Source: Onchidella celtica
Taxonomy: Eukaryota > Mollusca > Gastropoda > Systellommatophora > Onchidiidae
NCBI GenBank assembly: GCA_963931925.1
Contig: OZ007583.1
Coordinates: 10,211,372 to 10,275,371, forward strand
DNA length: 64,000 bases
Reading direction: 5' to 3'
Under the pieces are notes generated by a model, which worked only from the letters and a program-made list of their open reading frames with translations, did no database searches and was not told the DNA's origin. The position numbers and the translations under genes were made by a program. Of this stretch, positions 20,632-31,139 are shown in pieces. The stretch's first letter is position 1. Every line of letters begins with the position of its first letter.

Positions 20632-23487
20632 TTATTTTATAGGTCTCGGTTCCATTGCCACTGCTGCTGTTTTTGACGTCCTTGGAATGTATCTCTTGAG
20701 GAGGTTGGCGTGCAAGGTCTTTTCTTTTGCACCCATCTTGATTCTATAGTCGTTAACACCGACAACTGAGACTACCTTATATGGTCCCTTCCATTGGACT
20801 AGGAGCTTGTTAGTGTTCGTCGGCAGTAGCACCAACACTTCATCTCCGGGGCGGAACTTCCTCTCTCGCGCCTTCCGGTCGTAGTAGGTCTTCTGTCTAC
20901 CTTGAGCCTTGGAGAGTTCTTCCGTCGCTAACTTCCATGTGTCCTCCAGCCTCTCACGTAGTTCCATGACGTACTGGTAACTGGTCTTCGTTTCCGGCTC
21001 CTCTACGTCCTTGGTCCATAGTTGTCGTAAGATGTGCATTGGTCCTCTCACAGTTCTCCCATACAGCAACTCGAATGGGGCAAACTTGGTCGACTCTTGG
21101 GGAACTTCACGATATGCGAAGAGCAGCGGGTTGATGTATCTGTGCCACTGCTTGGGTTGCTCTGCGCACAGTCGTCTCAATGTTTTCTTCAGCGTGCCGT
21201 TGAATCGCTCCACCAACCCGTTGCACATAGGGTGGTAGACTGTAGTGGTCGACTGTCGAATTCCCAGTAGTCTATTCGTTTCCTTCATGACATCTGACAT
21301 AAACTGGGTCCCTTGGTCCGACAAGATCTCTTCGGGCACACCCAAACGGCTGTAGATGTTCACTAAGGCTTCTGCTACCGTTTCTGCGTCGATCTTCTTC
21401 AAGGGTGTGGCTTCGGGGTAACGAGTAGCGTAGTCTATGTACACCAGGATATACCGATGTCCACCTTCACTTGGGGGGTCGATAGGTCCTACTAAGTCCA
21501 CGGCCACTCGCCTAAATGGTACGTCCACTACTGGCATACTCTGCAGGTGCACCTTTGGGGTCGCTCCTTTGTTCACCGTCCTCTGGCATATGTCGCATGA
21601 GCGGCAGTATCTCGCGACGTCACCTTCAATTCCAGGCCAATAAAAATTGCTCATAACTCTGTCTTTGGTTTTCTTCACGCCGAGGTGTCCTCCGACGATC
21701 GAGTCGTGGACTACACTCAGTACATACTCTCTCAGTTTCTCGGGTAGTACCACTTGCCTTATAACCGTCGCCTGTCTCAGGTCCTTGTAGATCCGGTACA
21801 GTACTCCTCCATGTTTCTCAAAATGAACAGATTTATTGCCTCTATTAGTTGGGATCTTCTTCTGCTCTAACTTCCTAATGACTTCGTCTTCTTCTTGGAG
21901 TCGGATAAGTTCCTCTCTATCCACTCCCGCGTGCCGTTCTGCCCTCGGCACCTTCAGCGACGTAGACCGGTCCTTCCTCTTCTCCTGGGCTCTCGTGGTC
22001 ACCGCTCCTACCATCACCTCAGTATCAGGGTCGTACGGATCCTTCGCTCCGTCCACGTTCCCGACTACTAGGTCGCAGATGGTCTCCGGGAGACACAGCG
22101 CCGTCACTTTGCCCGTCAGGTAAGGCGTCTTCACGTCGATAACGGCTTCCTCCGCCGCTAGCAAGGAGTTATCGATCCTCGCGATAAGTTTCTTCCCACC
22201 GGTGAGCTGTCCGTCGTCCACCAGTGCTCGCCGCACCACTACACCTTCACAGCCGGTATCTCTTAGGACATCTACCGCTCGATTTCCAATCAAGCCCTTC
22301 ATCACTGGTAACTTCAGCTTCTCCACGGTCCTTCCGTCACTGCATCCTCCGCACGTAACAGGCACCGCTAACTGTAGCTTCCCGTCCTTCATTACCGCTT
22401 GAACGTTGATGCTGGTGTCAGCCGTCGTCGCATCCTGTCTCGACGACTCGTCCGCCGCTATCACTACGGCCGCCGCCGCCTTGTTCGGCTTGCCTCGTCC
22501 CATATCCTTCTGGGCTGGACACATCCTCCGAACGTGGCCTGGCTTTCCACAAAGGTAACATTTCAACTCACCTTTGTCGTTTAACTTGGTACGACACTCC
22601 GTCGCCTTGTGTCCCGGCCTCTGGCACCTATGGCAGACCTGTGGGCTTCTGTCTCCGTTGGGCCTCTGTCGCACTGGCCGGCTCTGCAGTCTGGCGCTCC
22701 CGCTGAGCGTCCGGTTCCTCGCTACCAGGTACGCCTCCGCTGAATCTGCGATGTCCTGTAGCGTCTTTGGTTTCCTCTCCCTCACATGGGTTGCAAGGTC
22801 TGGTGGGCAGGCATCCATGAATTGCTCTCTGACGAACAGATCTCTCACTCCTTCGTAGGTCTCCTCCGTCTTCGACAGCTTTATCCACCTCTCTAGATAG
22901 GTCTTGATCCTGGTCAAAAACATTCCAACATCTTCTCCATCTTCAGGCTTACCTTGTCTGAACATGAGTCTGTATCCGTCCTCTGACAGGTTGTACCTCT
23001 TCTGCAACGCTTCCTGGACCTTGTCGTAGTCCTTGGCTTCATCGATCGGTAGTCTGCAGAAGCACTCCAAAGCTCTCCCGGTCAGCAGGGCAGACAGTGA
23101 TGTCGTCCAGGTGGATCTGGGCCATTCAGCTGTCTCGGCAAACCTCTCAAACCGCAGCAACCAGCTATCCAGATCGTCCTTCTTGTCCTGAAATGCAGGT
23201 AGCTTGGGTCTCTTAGAACTGGCGTGGTCGTCGGTCTTCTGCGCTGAGTCGTTGCCTCCACGTTGCTGGCGCATCCTCTCTATCTCCAACTCGTGGTTCA
23301 TCTTTTCCCTTTCCAGCTGTCGTTCAGCCTCCTTCTCATGAGCCTGTCGTTCAGCCTCCTTCTCCTGTCGTTGAGCCTCCAGCTGTCTTTCTCTTTCCAG
23401 GCCTTCACGGAGGTAGTCCCGTCTCTCCTGCCCAGTGAGCTCCATAGCGTCCGCTTCCTGGCTAAGCCTTCCAATAACCTCCGACAT
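20632..23487 (-). CDS. unit A gag-protease-integrase ORF of Gmr1-like Ty3/gypsy element
   Basis: A 951-residue polyprotein. Residues 20-75 are a charged Glu/Arg-rich coiled coil. 100-260 is the gag core. Two CCHC zinc knuckles lie at 285-298 and 310-323, for RNA binding. Protease has DTG at 410-412. Integrase follows: zinc-binding H594, H601, C631, C634; catalytic D664, D724, E760 with the DD35E spacing; and a GPY/F-type C-terminal module (WKGPY at 899-903). No chromodomain is seen. The start ATG is about 87 bp downstream of the primer binding site with no earlier in-frame candidate. The ORF ends in TAA (20634-20632), after which the same frame runs on into RT-RH. All catalytic residues are present, so the proteins look functional. 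Confidence 0.93.
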   Translation of the reverse strand: MSEVIGRLSQEADAMELTGQERRDYLREGLERERQLEAQRQEKEAERQAHEKEAERQLEREKMNHELEIERMRQQRGGNDSAQKTDDHASSKRPKLPAFQDKKDDLDSWLLRFERFAETAEWPRSTWTTSLSALLTGRALECFCRLPIDEAKDYDKVQEALQKRYNLSEDGYRLMFRQGKPEDGEDVGMFLTRIKTYLERWIKLSKTEETYEGVRDLFVREQFMDACPPDLATHVRERKPKTLQDIADSAEAYLVARNRTLSGSARLQSRPVRQRPNGDRSPQVCHRCQRPGHKATECRTKLNDKGELKCYLCGKPGHVRRMCPAQKDMGRGKPNKAAAAVVIAADESSRQDATTADTSINVQAVMKDGKLQLAVPVTCGGCSDGRTVEKLKLPVMKGLIGNRAVDVLRDTGCEGVVVRRALVDDGQLTGGKKLIARIDNSLLAAEEAVIDVKTPYLTGKVTALCLPETICDLVVGNVDGAKDPYDPDTEVMVGAVTTRAQEKRKDRSTSLKVPRAERHAGVDREELIRLQEEDEVIRKLEQKKIPTNRGNKSVHFEKHGGVLYRIYKDLRQATVIRQVVLPEKLREYVLSVVHDSIVGGHLGVKKTKDRVMSNFYWPGIEGDVARYCRSCDICQRTVNKGATPKVHLQSMPVVDVPFRRVAVDLVGPIDPPSEGGHRYILVYIDYATRYPEATPLKKIDAETVAEALVNIYSRLGVPEEILSDQGTQFMSDVMKETNRLLGIRQSTTTVYHPMCNGLVERFNGTLKKTLRRLCAEQPKQWHRYINPLLFAYREVPQESTKFAPFELLYGRTVRGPMHILRQLWTKDVEEPETKTSYQYVMELRERLEDTWKLATEELSKAQGRQKTYYDRKARERKFRPGDEVLVLLPTNTNKLLVQWKGPYKVVSVVGVNDYRIKMGAKEKTLHANLLKRYIPRTSKTAAVAMEPRPIK

Positions 23488-23574
23488 GTTGTAGATAGCT
23501 TGTCGATGATATTCTACAATAAACTATGTAAATAAATCTAGTAATTTTGATCTGGTCCGCTCGAATATGGTCGG

Positions 23575-23592
23575 ATCCCGGACGAGCCCCCA
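23575..23592 (-). promoter_or_regulatory. primer binding site, tRNA-Pro (unit A)
   Basis: The plus strand reads ATCCCGGACGAGCCCCCA, identical over 18 nt to the 3' end of animal tRNA-Pro including CCA, so the minus-strand RNA would pair perfectly with that tRNA. Three bases separate it from LTR2. Confidence 0.9.
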
Positions 23593-23595
23593 ATA

Positions 23596-24206
23596 TGTAA
23601 AAGCTGAGGTTGTTCTAGCACGTTATAGTAGGGGGGAGTTAGTTGATCTAACTACAACCCTTTAGAAAACGAAACTATTACAGCTGTAAAATAAATAAAC
23701 ACGAGATCCGACGATAGATTAAATAACACTAAAGTTTAATAACTGAATACTGAACAATAAATACTAGGAAGACACCAGCGAAACTAAATATCTACGCCAC
23801 ACAAAAGGAAACTCACTTACTCACCCCCCAACCACTCACACAGGATATAAACATTCCTACAGAAATTCCCGAAATAAACGTTACCTTTGCCCTCGCACAA
23901 ACTAACCAATCACGCATCAATACGTCATCAGGTTACATCACTCAAGGCCAAATCTGGCGTAAACATTCGTATCCACAACGTTATCGAATATTCGGGAACA
24001 TACTAATATTTACTGAACGAGTCAAAACACCTGACAACAAGCGAGCGAGGAAAAAAACTACTCACTAGAAAAGAAGGTCAGGTCACGGAGTACAGTACAC
24101 TCTGGCGGTTGTCAACAATAAAATGGAAAAAGTAGTGGACACATGCTCAGCCACCAGCACAACAACATAACCGGGGGAGGGCAAGGGGTAGCCCGCAGAT
24201 GCTACA
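23596..24206 (-). repeat. LTR2 (611 bp), shared by units A and B
   Basis: Identical to the other LTRs by eye except for one missing G (AGAAATTCCC instead of AGAAAGTTCCC near 23865). It serves as 5' LTR of unit A and 3' LTR of unit B. Confidence 0.92.
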
Positions 24207-24416
24207 CAACTCCCCAATTTAAGTTGAACATTCTTCAACTATCTACATCATAAAGCGTCTACACTATCATAAAATACGTATCGTTTCCAATCTTACAAAG
24301 GTAGTTGCTAATTCTATTACAATTAAAAACAATTTCAGTGTCTTCCCGAATGTCATCACAAATACAATACAATGCAGTGTACTTTGCATCACTAATACCA
24401 TATCTAATACAATACC

Positions 24417-25148
24417 AGACTACATAATTTTGGATGCAAAGTAGGCCTTCGGATTAGCCAGAAGAAGACAGAGATTATGACCCTAAATGTAGACACTCCA
24501 GCACCAGTGCAAGTAGATGACAAGAACCTCACCACGACGGACAAATTTAAATACCTTGGTAGCATTATCAGACCAGAGGGTGGCACAAAGGAGGACATCC
24601 AAAGTAGGCTGGGAAATGCAAGGGCTGTCTTTCAAAGTATGAGCAACATCTGGAAATCGACACAATACGGCATCAACACCAAGATCAGACTGTACCAAAG
24701 CTGTGTCCTATCCACACTCCTGTATGGATCAGAGTGTTGGCGAATGACAGAAGGTGACCTCGCCAAGTTGTCTTCCTTCCACACCACATGTCTTCGTAGG
24801 ATTCTCCGCATCTTTTGGCCAAACAAGATTTCTAATCAGGAACTACTAAGGCGATGCAAGCCAGAAGAAATAGCCAACATCATCACGAAGAGACGATGGA
24901 GATGGCTTGGACACGTGCTGCGAAAGGAAGCAAATTCTATAACCAAAACAGCACTTCAGTGGACGCCGGAGGGACGGCGCAAGCGAAGCAGACCCAAGGC
25001 AACCTGGCGGAGAACAATCGAGGCAGAGATGAAATCCTTCAATCACTCATGGGGAACTCTCGCAAAGATGGCCCAGGACAGACAGGGCTGGAGATCCTTT
25101 GTTGCTGCCCTAAGCACCAGTGGGTGCAACAGGAAATAGTAGTAGTAG
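24417..25148 (+). mobile_element. LINE tail nested in unit B
   Basis: Same insert and same 12-bp duplication (24405-24416 on the left) as in unit A. The 220-codon frame is 24477-25139. It has A at 24595 (Asp) and C at 24804 (Leu). Confidence 0.9.
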
Positions 25149-25706
25149 TAATACAATACCGTCATTGCTTCCCAATAGTAGGCCTACTGGTCAAAATAAC
25201 ACAACGCCACCACTGTGGTGAAACAATGGACAATGATATTATTACAAATCATATAAGGTGAAACGATGGCCCATCGTTTACATAATGCTTCGTGCACGAA
25301 TCATAGCATATAACTTGTTGTACATAACATGGTTATCTCCAAAATGTATAACTCATACGTACAATGGCAAAAATACCAATACATACCGACCACTGATTAG
25401 GGTCTTTCTTCATCATATTAGGTCAAAACAATTTACAACATTGCAATATAACACAAACACTGCTTGCTCGCAGTCCCCATTTGGGTTACATTTTCCAAAA
25501 ATTACACCAAGTTCCATTGGTAACTAATATGACATAGCATAAAATCAAAATGTGACTAACACATCATGACTCTCTATCAGCCATCATTTCAATATTCAGT
25601 CACAGATGAACTACGTCCCCAATTACAGTACAATACTGCCGTCCTAGAAATTCATCTAGTAGGCAAAAGTATGGGTTACAATGCATTTCACTGATAGTGT
25701 ACTACT

Positions 25707-27350
25707 TTAAAATACCCTGCTCAGGAAATCGGCACAGACATTTTCTCTGCCTTTTACGTAGTGAATCCTGAATCGGTAAGTCTGTAAAAATAAACTCCAT
25801 CGTAATAACTTTGGACTGTCAAACTTGGCAGAGTTCAAAAACTCTAATGACCGATGGTCAGTTTGGAGCACAAACTCCTTTCCATACAAATACAAAGTAA
25901 ACTTTTTTACAGCCCAAACAATAGCTAAACATTCGCGCTCTGAGACCGAATATTTTGTCTCACGAGGCAATAGCTTACGACTAGCATATGCCACAGGGTA
26001 CAACTTTCCCTCGTGTTCCTGCATAAGACTAGCGCCTAATCCGCGATCTGATGCATCAGTTGCTAAGACAAACTCTTTGGAAAAATCTGGCAAACATAAC
26101 ACGGGTTTGGAGTTAATGACATTCTTCAAAGAGGTGTACGCTTTCTCCTGCGTTTCATCCCACTCAACTATATTGGGCTGACCCTTTCTAAGTAAATCAG
26201 ACAATGGTGATGCAATCGCTGAAAAGTTAGGAATAAATTCATGGTAATATCCCACTAATCCTAACAATGCTTTCATTTCCTTCCTAGTGGTGGGTCTGGG
26301 TGCGTCTCGTACCTTACATACATTCTCTTCTAACAGGCCAATCATACCTTCTCCCACTAAGTGTCCAACAAAGTCTACTTCAGACGTTCCAATCAGACAC
26401 TTCGATGGTCTTGCAGTTAATCCAGCTTGGTCCATCCTCTGCAGTAAGTCCTTGAGAGTCTTCACATGCTCGTCGAATGTCTCTGTATGAATCAGCAGGT
26501 CGTCCACATATGCTGTCACATTGTTCATTCCACGGATCAATGGCTTTACGATCCTGTTCAGCGTGGCTCCTGAGTTCATCATCCCAAAAGGCATCCGAAT
26601 GAATTCATAGTGTTCGCCCATGGTGACGAACGCCGTCTTGGGAATGTCTTGCTCTCGAACTTTCACTTGCCAGTATCCCTTGCTCAGGTCAATCCGAGAG
26701 AATAATTTTCCTCTCGAGAGACTCTGAAACACTTCTGATGGCGCTGCTGTCGGATGAGGGTCGAATACTGTGATCTTGTTTAACCCCCTGTAGTCGATGC
26801 AGACTCGGTTGGATCCGTCCTTCTTCTTGACGACAACAATAGGTGAAGCATAAGCTGATGAGCTCCTTCGAATGATGCCCAGCCGTTCCATGGTGCTAAG
26901 CTCCTCCTTCAATGAGTCGCGCATAGCGTAGGGCACCGGGTATGGTCGTTGACGAACTGGTACCTCTGTCGTCAGGTCGATGCGATGTTCACCCAACTGG
27001 CAGCATCCAGGAAGATTAGTGAAGACGTGCTGGTAATTCTTCACCACATTGCAGAGTTCTTGACGTTGTTCCGATGTCAGTTGCGTTCCATACTGGACAT
27101 CTCTGTAGCTTTCCTTCTGGTCCCAGCTTCCTAGGTCGGCAAGGTCCTCCGTCGTTCCACCGTTGTCGCCTTCCAGGTCGCAGTCCTCGATGACTGTCAT
27201 GCCAGCTGACTCCACGGGTTGACTCTTGTCTATCAGGTCGTCCTCTGCCAGTACAGTCTCAGCACTATCACCACCGCCGTCCTTTATGGCGTTGACATGT
27301 TCAGGCGTGGTATTTCTCCTACTGTTGTCCATCCCACACATCTCGGTCAC
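25707..27350 (-). CDS. unit B RT-RNase H ORF
   Basis: Equivalent to the unit A ORF, with all RT and RNase H catalytic residues kept. Codon 362 is Leu (C at 26265), shared with unit D and not with A or C. It is separated from the upstream ORF by the same in-frame TAA. Confidence 0.93.
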   Translation of the reverse strand: MTEMCGMDNSRRNTTPEHVNAIKDGGGDSAETVLAEDDLIDKSQPVESAGMTVIEDCDLEGDNGGTTEDLADLGSWDQKESYRDVQYGTQLTSEQRQELCNVVKNYQHVFTNLPGCCQLGEHRIDLTTEVPVRQRPYPVPYAMRDSLKEELSTMERLGIIRRSSSAYASPIVVVKKKDGSNRVCIDYRGLNKITVFDPHPTAAPSEVFQSLSRGKLFSRIDLSKGYWQVKVREQDIPKTAFVTMGEHYEFIRMPFGMMNSGATLNRIVKPLIRGMNNVTAYVDDLLIHTETFDEHVKTLKDLLQRMDQAGLTARPSKCLIGTSEVDFVGHLVGEGMIGLLEENVCKVRDAPRPTTRKEMKALLGLVGYYHEFIPNFSAIASPLSDLLRKGQPNIVEWDETQEKAYTSLKNVINSKPVLCLPDFSKEFVLATDASDRGLGASLMQEHEGKLYPVAYASRKLLPRETKYSVSERECLAIVWAVKKFTLYLYGKEFVLQTDHRSLEFLNSAKFDSPKLLRWSLFLQTYRFRIHYVKGRENVCADFLSRVF

Positions 27351-27353
27351 AAT

Positions 27354-30209
27354 TTATTTTATAGGTCTCGGTTCCATTGCCACTGCTGCTGTTTTTGACG
27401 TCCTTGGAATGTATCTCTTGAGGAGGTTGGCGTGCAAGGTCTTTTCTTTTGCACCCATCTTGATTCTATAGTCGTTAACACCGACAACTGAGACTACCTT
27501 ATATGGTCCCTTCCATTGGACTAGGAGCTTGTTAGTGTTCGTCGGCAGTAGCACCAACACTTCATCTCCGGGGCGGAACTTCCTCTCTCGCGCCTTCCGG
27601 TCGTAGTAGGTCTTCTGTCTACCTTGAGCCTTGGAGAGTTCTTCCGTCGCTAACTTCCATGTGTCCTCCAGCCTCTCACGTAGTTCCATGACGTACTGGT
27701 AACTGGTCTTCGTTTCCGGCTCCTCTACGTCCTTGGTCCATAGTTGTCGTAAGATGTGCATTGGTCCTCTCACAGTTCTCCCATACAGCAACTCGAATGG
27801 GGCAAACTTGGTCGACTCTTGGGGAACTTCACGATATGCGAAGAGCAGCGGGTTGATGTATCTGTGCCACTGCTTGGGTTGCTCTGCGCACAGTCGTCTC
27901 AATGTTTTCTTCAGCGTGCCGTTGAATCGCTCCACCAACCCGTTGCACATAGGGTGGTAGACTGTAGTGGTCGACTGTCGAATTCCCAGTAGTCTATTCG
28001 TTTCCTTCATGACATCTGACATAAACTGGGTCCCTTGGTCCGACAAGATCTCTTCGGGCACACCCAAACGGCTGTAGATGTTCACTAAGGCTTCTGCTAC
28101 CGTTTCTGCGTCGATCTTCTTCAAGGGTGTGGCTTCGGGGTAACGAGTAGCGTAGTCTATGTACACCAGGATATACCGATGTCCACCTTCACTTGGGGGG
28201 TCGATAGGTCCTACTAAGTCCACGGCCACTCGCCTAAATGGTACGTCCACTACTGGCATACTCTGCAGGTGCACCTTTGGGGTCGCTCCTTTGTTCACCG
28301 TCCTCTGGCATATGTCGCATGAGCGGCAGTATCTCGCGACGTCACCTTCAATTCCAGGCCAATAAAAATTGCTCATAACTCTGTCTTTGGTTTTCTTCAC
28401 GCCGAGGTGTCCTCCGACGATCGAGTCGTGGACTACACTCAGTACATACTCTCTCAGTTTCTCGGGTAGTACCACTTGCCTTATAACCGTCGCCTGTCTC
28501 AGGTCCTTGTAGATCCGGTACAGTACTCCTCCATGTTTCTCAAAATGAACAGATTTATTGCCTCTATTAGTTGGGATCTTCTTCTGCTCTAACTTCCTAA
28601 TGACTTCGTCTTCTTCTTGGAGTCGGATAAGTTCCTCTCTATCCACTCCCGCGTGCCGTTCTGCCCTCGGCACCTTCAGCGACGTAGACCGGTCCTTCCT
28701 CTTCTCCTGGGCTCTCGTGGTCACCGCTCCTACCATCACCTCAGTATCAGGGTCGTACGGATCCTTCGCTCCGTCCACGTTCCCGACTACTAGGTCGCAG
28801 ATGGTCTCCGGGAGACACAGCGCCGTCACTTTGCCCGTCAGGTAAGGCGTCTTCACGTCGATAACGGCTTCCTCCGCCGCTAGCAAGGAGTTATCGATCC
28901 TCGCGATAAGTTTCTTCCCACCGGTGAGCTGTCCGTCGTCCACCAGTGCTCGCCGCACCACTACACCTTCACAGCCGGTATCTCTTAGGACATCTACCGC
29001 TCGATTTCCAATCAAGCCCTTCATCACTGGTAACTTCAGCTTCTCCACGGTCCTTCCGTCACTGCATCCTCCGCACGTAACAGGCACCGCTAACTGTAGC
29101 TTCCCGTCCTTCATTACCGCTTGAACGTTGATGCTGGTGTCAGCCGTCGTCGCATCCTGTCTCGACGACTCGTCCGCCGCTATCACTACGGCCGCCGCCG
29201 CCTTGTTCGGCTTGCCTCGTCCCATATCCTTCTGGGCTGGACACATCCTCCGAACGTGGCCTGGCTTTCCACAAAGGTAACATTTCAACTCACCTTTGTC
29301 GTTTAACTTGGTACGACACTCCGTCGCCTTGTGTCCCGGCCTCTGGCACCTATGGCAGACCTGTGGGCTTCTGTCTCCGTTGGGCCTCTGTCGCACTGGC
29401 CGGCTCTGCAGTCTGGCGCTCCCGCTGAGCGTCCGGTTCCTCGCTACCAGGTACGCCTCCGCTGAATCTGCGATGTCCTGTAGCGTCTTTGGTTTCCTCT
29501 CCCTCACATGGGTTGCAAGGTCTGGTGGGCAGGCATCCATGAATTGCTCTCTGACGAACAGATCTCTCACTCCTTCGTAGGTCTCCTCCGTCTTCGACAG
29601 CTTTATCCACCTCTCTAGATAGGTCTTGATCCTGGTCAAAAACATTCCAACATCTTCTCCATCTTCAGGCTTACCTTGTCTGAACATGAGTCTGTATCCG
29701 TCCTCTGACAGGTTGTACCTCTTCTGCAACGCTTCCTGGACCTTGTCGTAGTCCTTGGCTTCATCGATCGGTAGTCTGCAGAAGCACTCCAAAGCTCTCC
29801 CGGTCAGCAGGGCAGACAGTGATGTCGTCCAGGTGGATCTGGGCCATTCAGCTGTCTCGGCAAACCTCTCAAACCGCAGCAACCAGCTATCCAGATCGTC
29901 CTTCTTGTCCTGAAATGCAGGTAGCTTGGGTCTCTTAGAACTGGCGTGGTCGTCGGTCTTCTGCGCTGAGTCGTTGCCTCCACGTTGCTGGCGCATCCTC
30001 TCTATCTCCAACTCGTGGTTCATCTTTTCCCTTTCCAGCTGTCGTTCAGCCTCCTTCTCATGAGCCTGTCGTTCAGCCTCCTTCTCCTGTCGTTGAGCCT
30101 CCAGCTGTCTTTCTCTTTCCAGGCCTTCACGGAGGTAGTCCCGTCTCTCCTGCCCAGTGAGCTCCATAGCGTCCGCTTCCTGGCTAAGCCTTCCAATAAC
30201 CTCCGACAT
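27354..30209 (-). CDS. unit B gag-protease-integrase ORF
   Basis: The 951-residue product appears identical to unit A, including zinc knuckles, DTG and DD35E. It ends in the same TAA directly before the RT frame. Confidence 0.93.
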   Translation of the reverse strand: MSEVIGRLSQEADAMELTGQERRDYLREGLERERQLEAQRQEKEAERQAHEKEAERQLEREKMNHELEIERMRQQRGGNDSAQKTDDHASSKRPKLPAFQDKKDDLDSWLLRFERFAETAEWPRSTWTTSLSALLTGRALECFCRLPIDEAKDYDKVQEALQKRYNLSEDGYRLMFRQGKPEDGEDVGMFLTRIKTYLERWIKLSKTEETYEGVRDLFVREQFMDACPPDLATHVRERKPKTLQDIADSAEAYLVARNRTLSGSARLQSRPVRQRPNGDRSPQVCHRCQRPGHKATECRTKLNDKGELKCYLCGKPGHVRRMCPAQKDMGRGKPNKAAAAVVIAADESSRQDATTADTSINVQAVMKDGKLQLAVPVTCGGCSDGRTVEKLKLPVMKGLIGNRAVDVLRDTGCEGVVVRRALVDDGQLTGGKKLIARIDNSLLAAEEAVIDVKTPYLTGKVTALCLPETICDLVVGNVDGAKDPYDPDTEVMVGAVTTRAQEKRKDRSTSLKVPRAERHAGVDREELIRLQEEDEVIRKLEQKKIPTNRGNKSVHFEKHGGVLYRIYKDLRQATVIRQVVLPEKLREYVLSVVHDSIVGGHLGVKKTKDRVMSNFYWPGIEGDVARYCRSCDICQRTVNKGATPKVHLQSMPVVDVPFRRVAVDLVGPIDPPSEGGHRYILVYIDYATRYPEATPLKKIDAETVAEALVNIYSRLGVPEEILSDQGTQFMSDVMKETNRLLGIRQSTTTVYHPMCNGLVERFNGTLKKTLRRLCAEQPKQWHRYINPLLFAYREVPQESTKFAPFELLYGRTVRGPMHILRQLWTKDVEEPETKTSYQYVMELRERLEDTWKLATEELSKAQGRQKTYYDRKARERKFRPGDEVLVLLPTNTNKLLVQWKGPYKVVSVVGVNDYRIKMGAKEKTLHANLLKRYIPRTSKTAAVAMEPRPIK

Positions 30210-30296
30210 GTTGTAGATAGCTTGTCGATGATATTCTACAATAAACTATGTAAATAAATCTAGTAATTTTGATCTGGTCCGCTCGAATATGGTCGG

Positions 30297-30314
30297 ATCC
30301 CGGACGAGCCCCCA
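30297..30314 (-). promoter_or_regulatory. primer binding site, tRNA-Pro (unit B)
   Basis: Same 18-nt sequence as in unit A, three bases from LTR3. Confidence 0.9.
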
Positions 30315-30317
30315 ATA

Positions 30318-30929
30318 TGTAAAAGCTGAGGTTGTTCTAGCACGTTATAGTAGGGGGGAGTTAGTTGATCTAACTACAACCCTTTAGAAAACGAAACTAT
30401 TACAGCTGTAAAATAAATAAACACGAGATCCGACGATAGATTAAATAACACTAAAGTTTAATAACTGAATACTGAACAATAAATACTAGGAAGACACCAG
30501 CGAAACTAAATATCTACGCCACACAAAAGGAAACTCACTTACTCACCCCCCAACCACTCACACAGGATATAAACATTCCTACAGAAAGTTCCCGAAATAA
30601 ACGTTACCTTTGCCCTCGCACAAACTAACCAATCACGCATCAATACGTCATCAGGTTACATCACTCAAGGCCAAATCTGGCGTAAACATTCGTATCCACA
30701 ACGTTATCGAATATTCGGGAACATACTAATATTTACTGAACGAGTCAAAACACCTGACAACAAGCGAGCGAGGAAAAAAACTACTCACTAGAAAAGAAGG
30801 TCAGGTCACGGAGTACAGTACACTCTGGCGGTTGTCAACAATAAAATGGAAAAAGTAGTGGACACATGCTCAGCCACCAGCACAACAACATAACCGGGGG
30901 AGGGCAAGGGGTAGCCCGCAGATGCTACA
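30318..30929 (-). repeat. LTR3 (612 bp), shared by units B and C
   Basis: Full-length LTR with the TGTAAAAG tip. It has no deletion at the site altered in LTR2. Confidence 0.92.
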
Positions 30930-31139
30930 CAACTCCCCAATTTAAGTTGAACATTCTTCAACTATCTACATCATAAAGCGTCTACACTATCATAAAATAC
31001 GTATCGTTTCCAATCTTACAAAGGTAGTTGCTAATTCTATTACAATTAAAAACAATTTCAGTGTCTTCCCGAATGTCATCACAAATACAATACAATGCAG
31101 TGTACTTTGCATCACTAATACCATATCTAATACAATACC

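Noticed and set aside
19103..23535. Many plus-strand frames of 60-118 codons within the array
   Set aside because: They lie opposite the gag-PR-IN and RT-RH genes and are shadows of them. The same set recurs in every unit.
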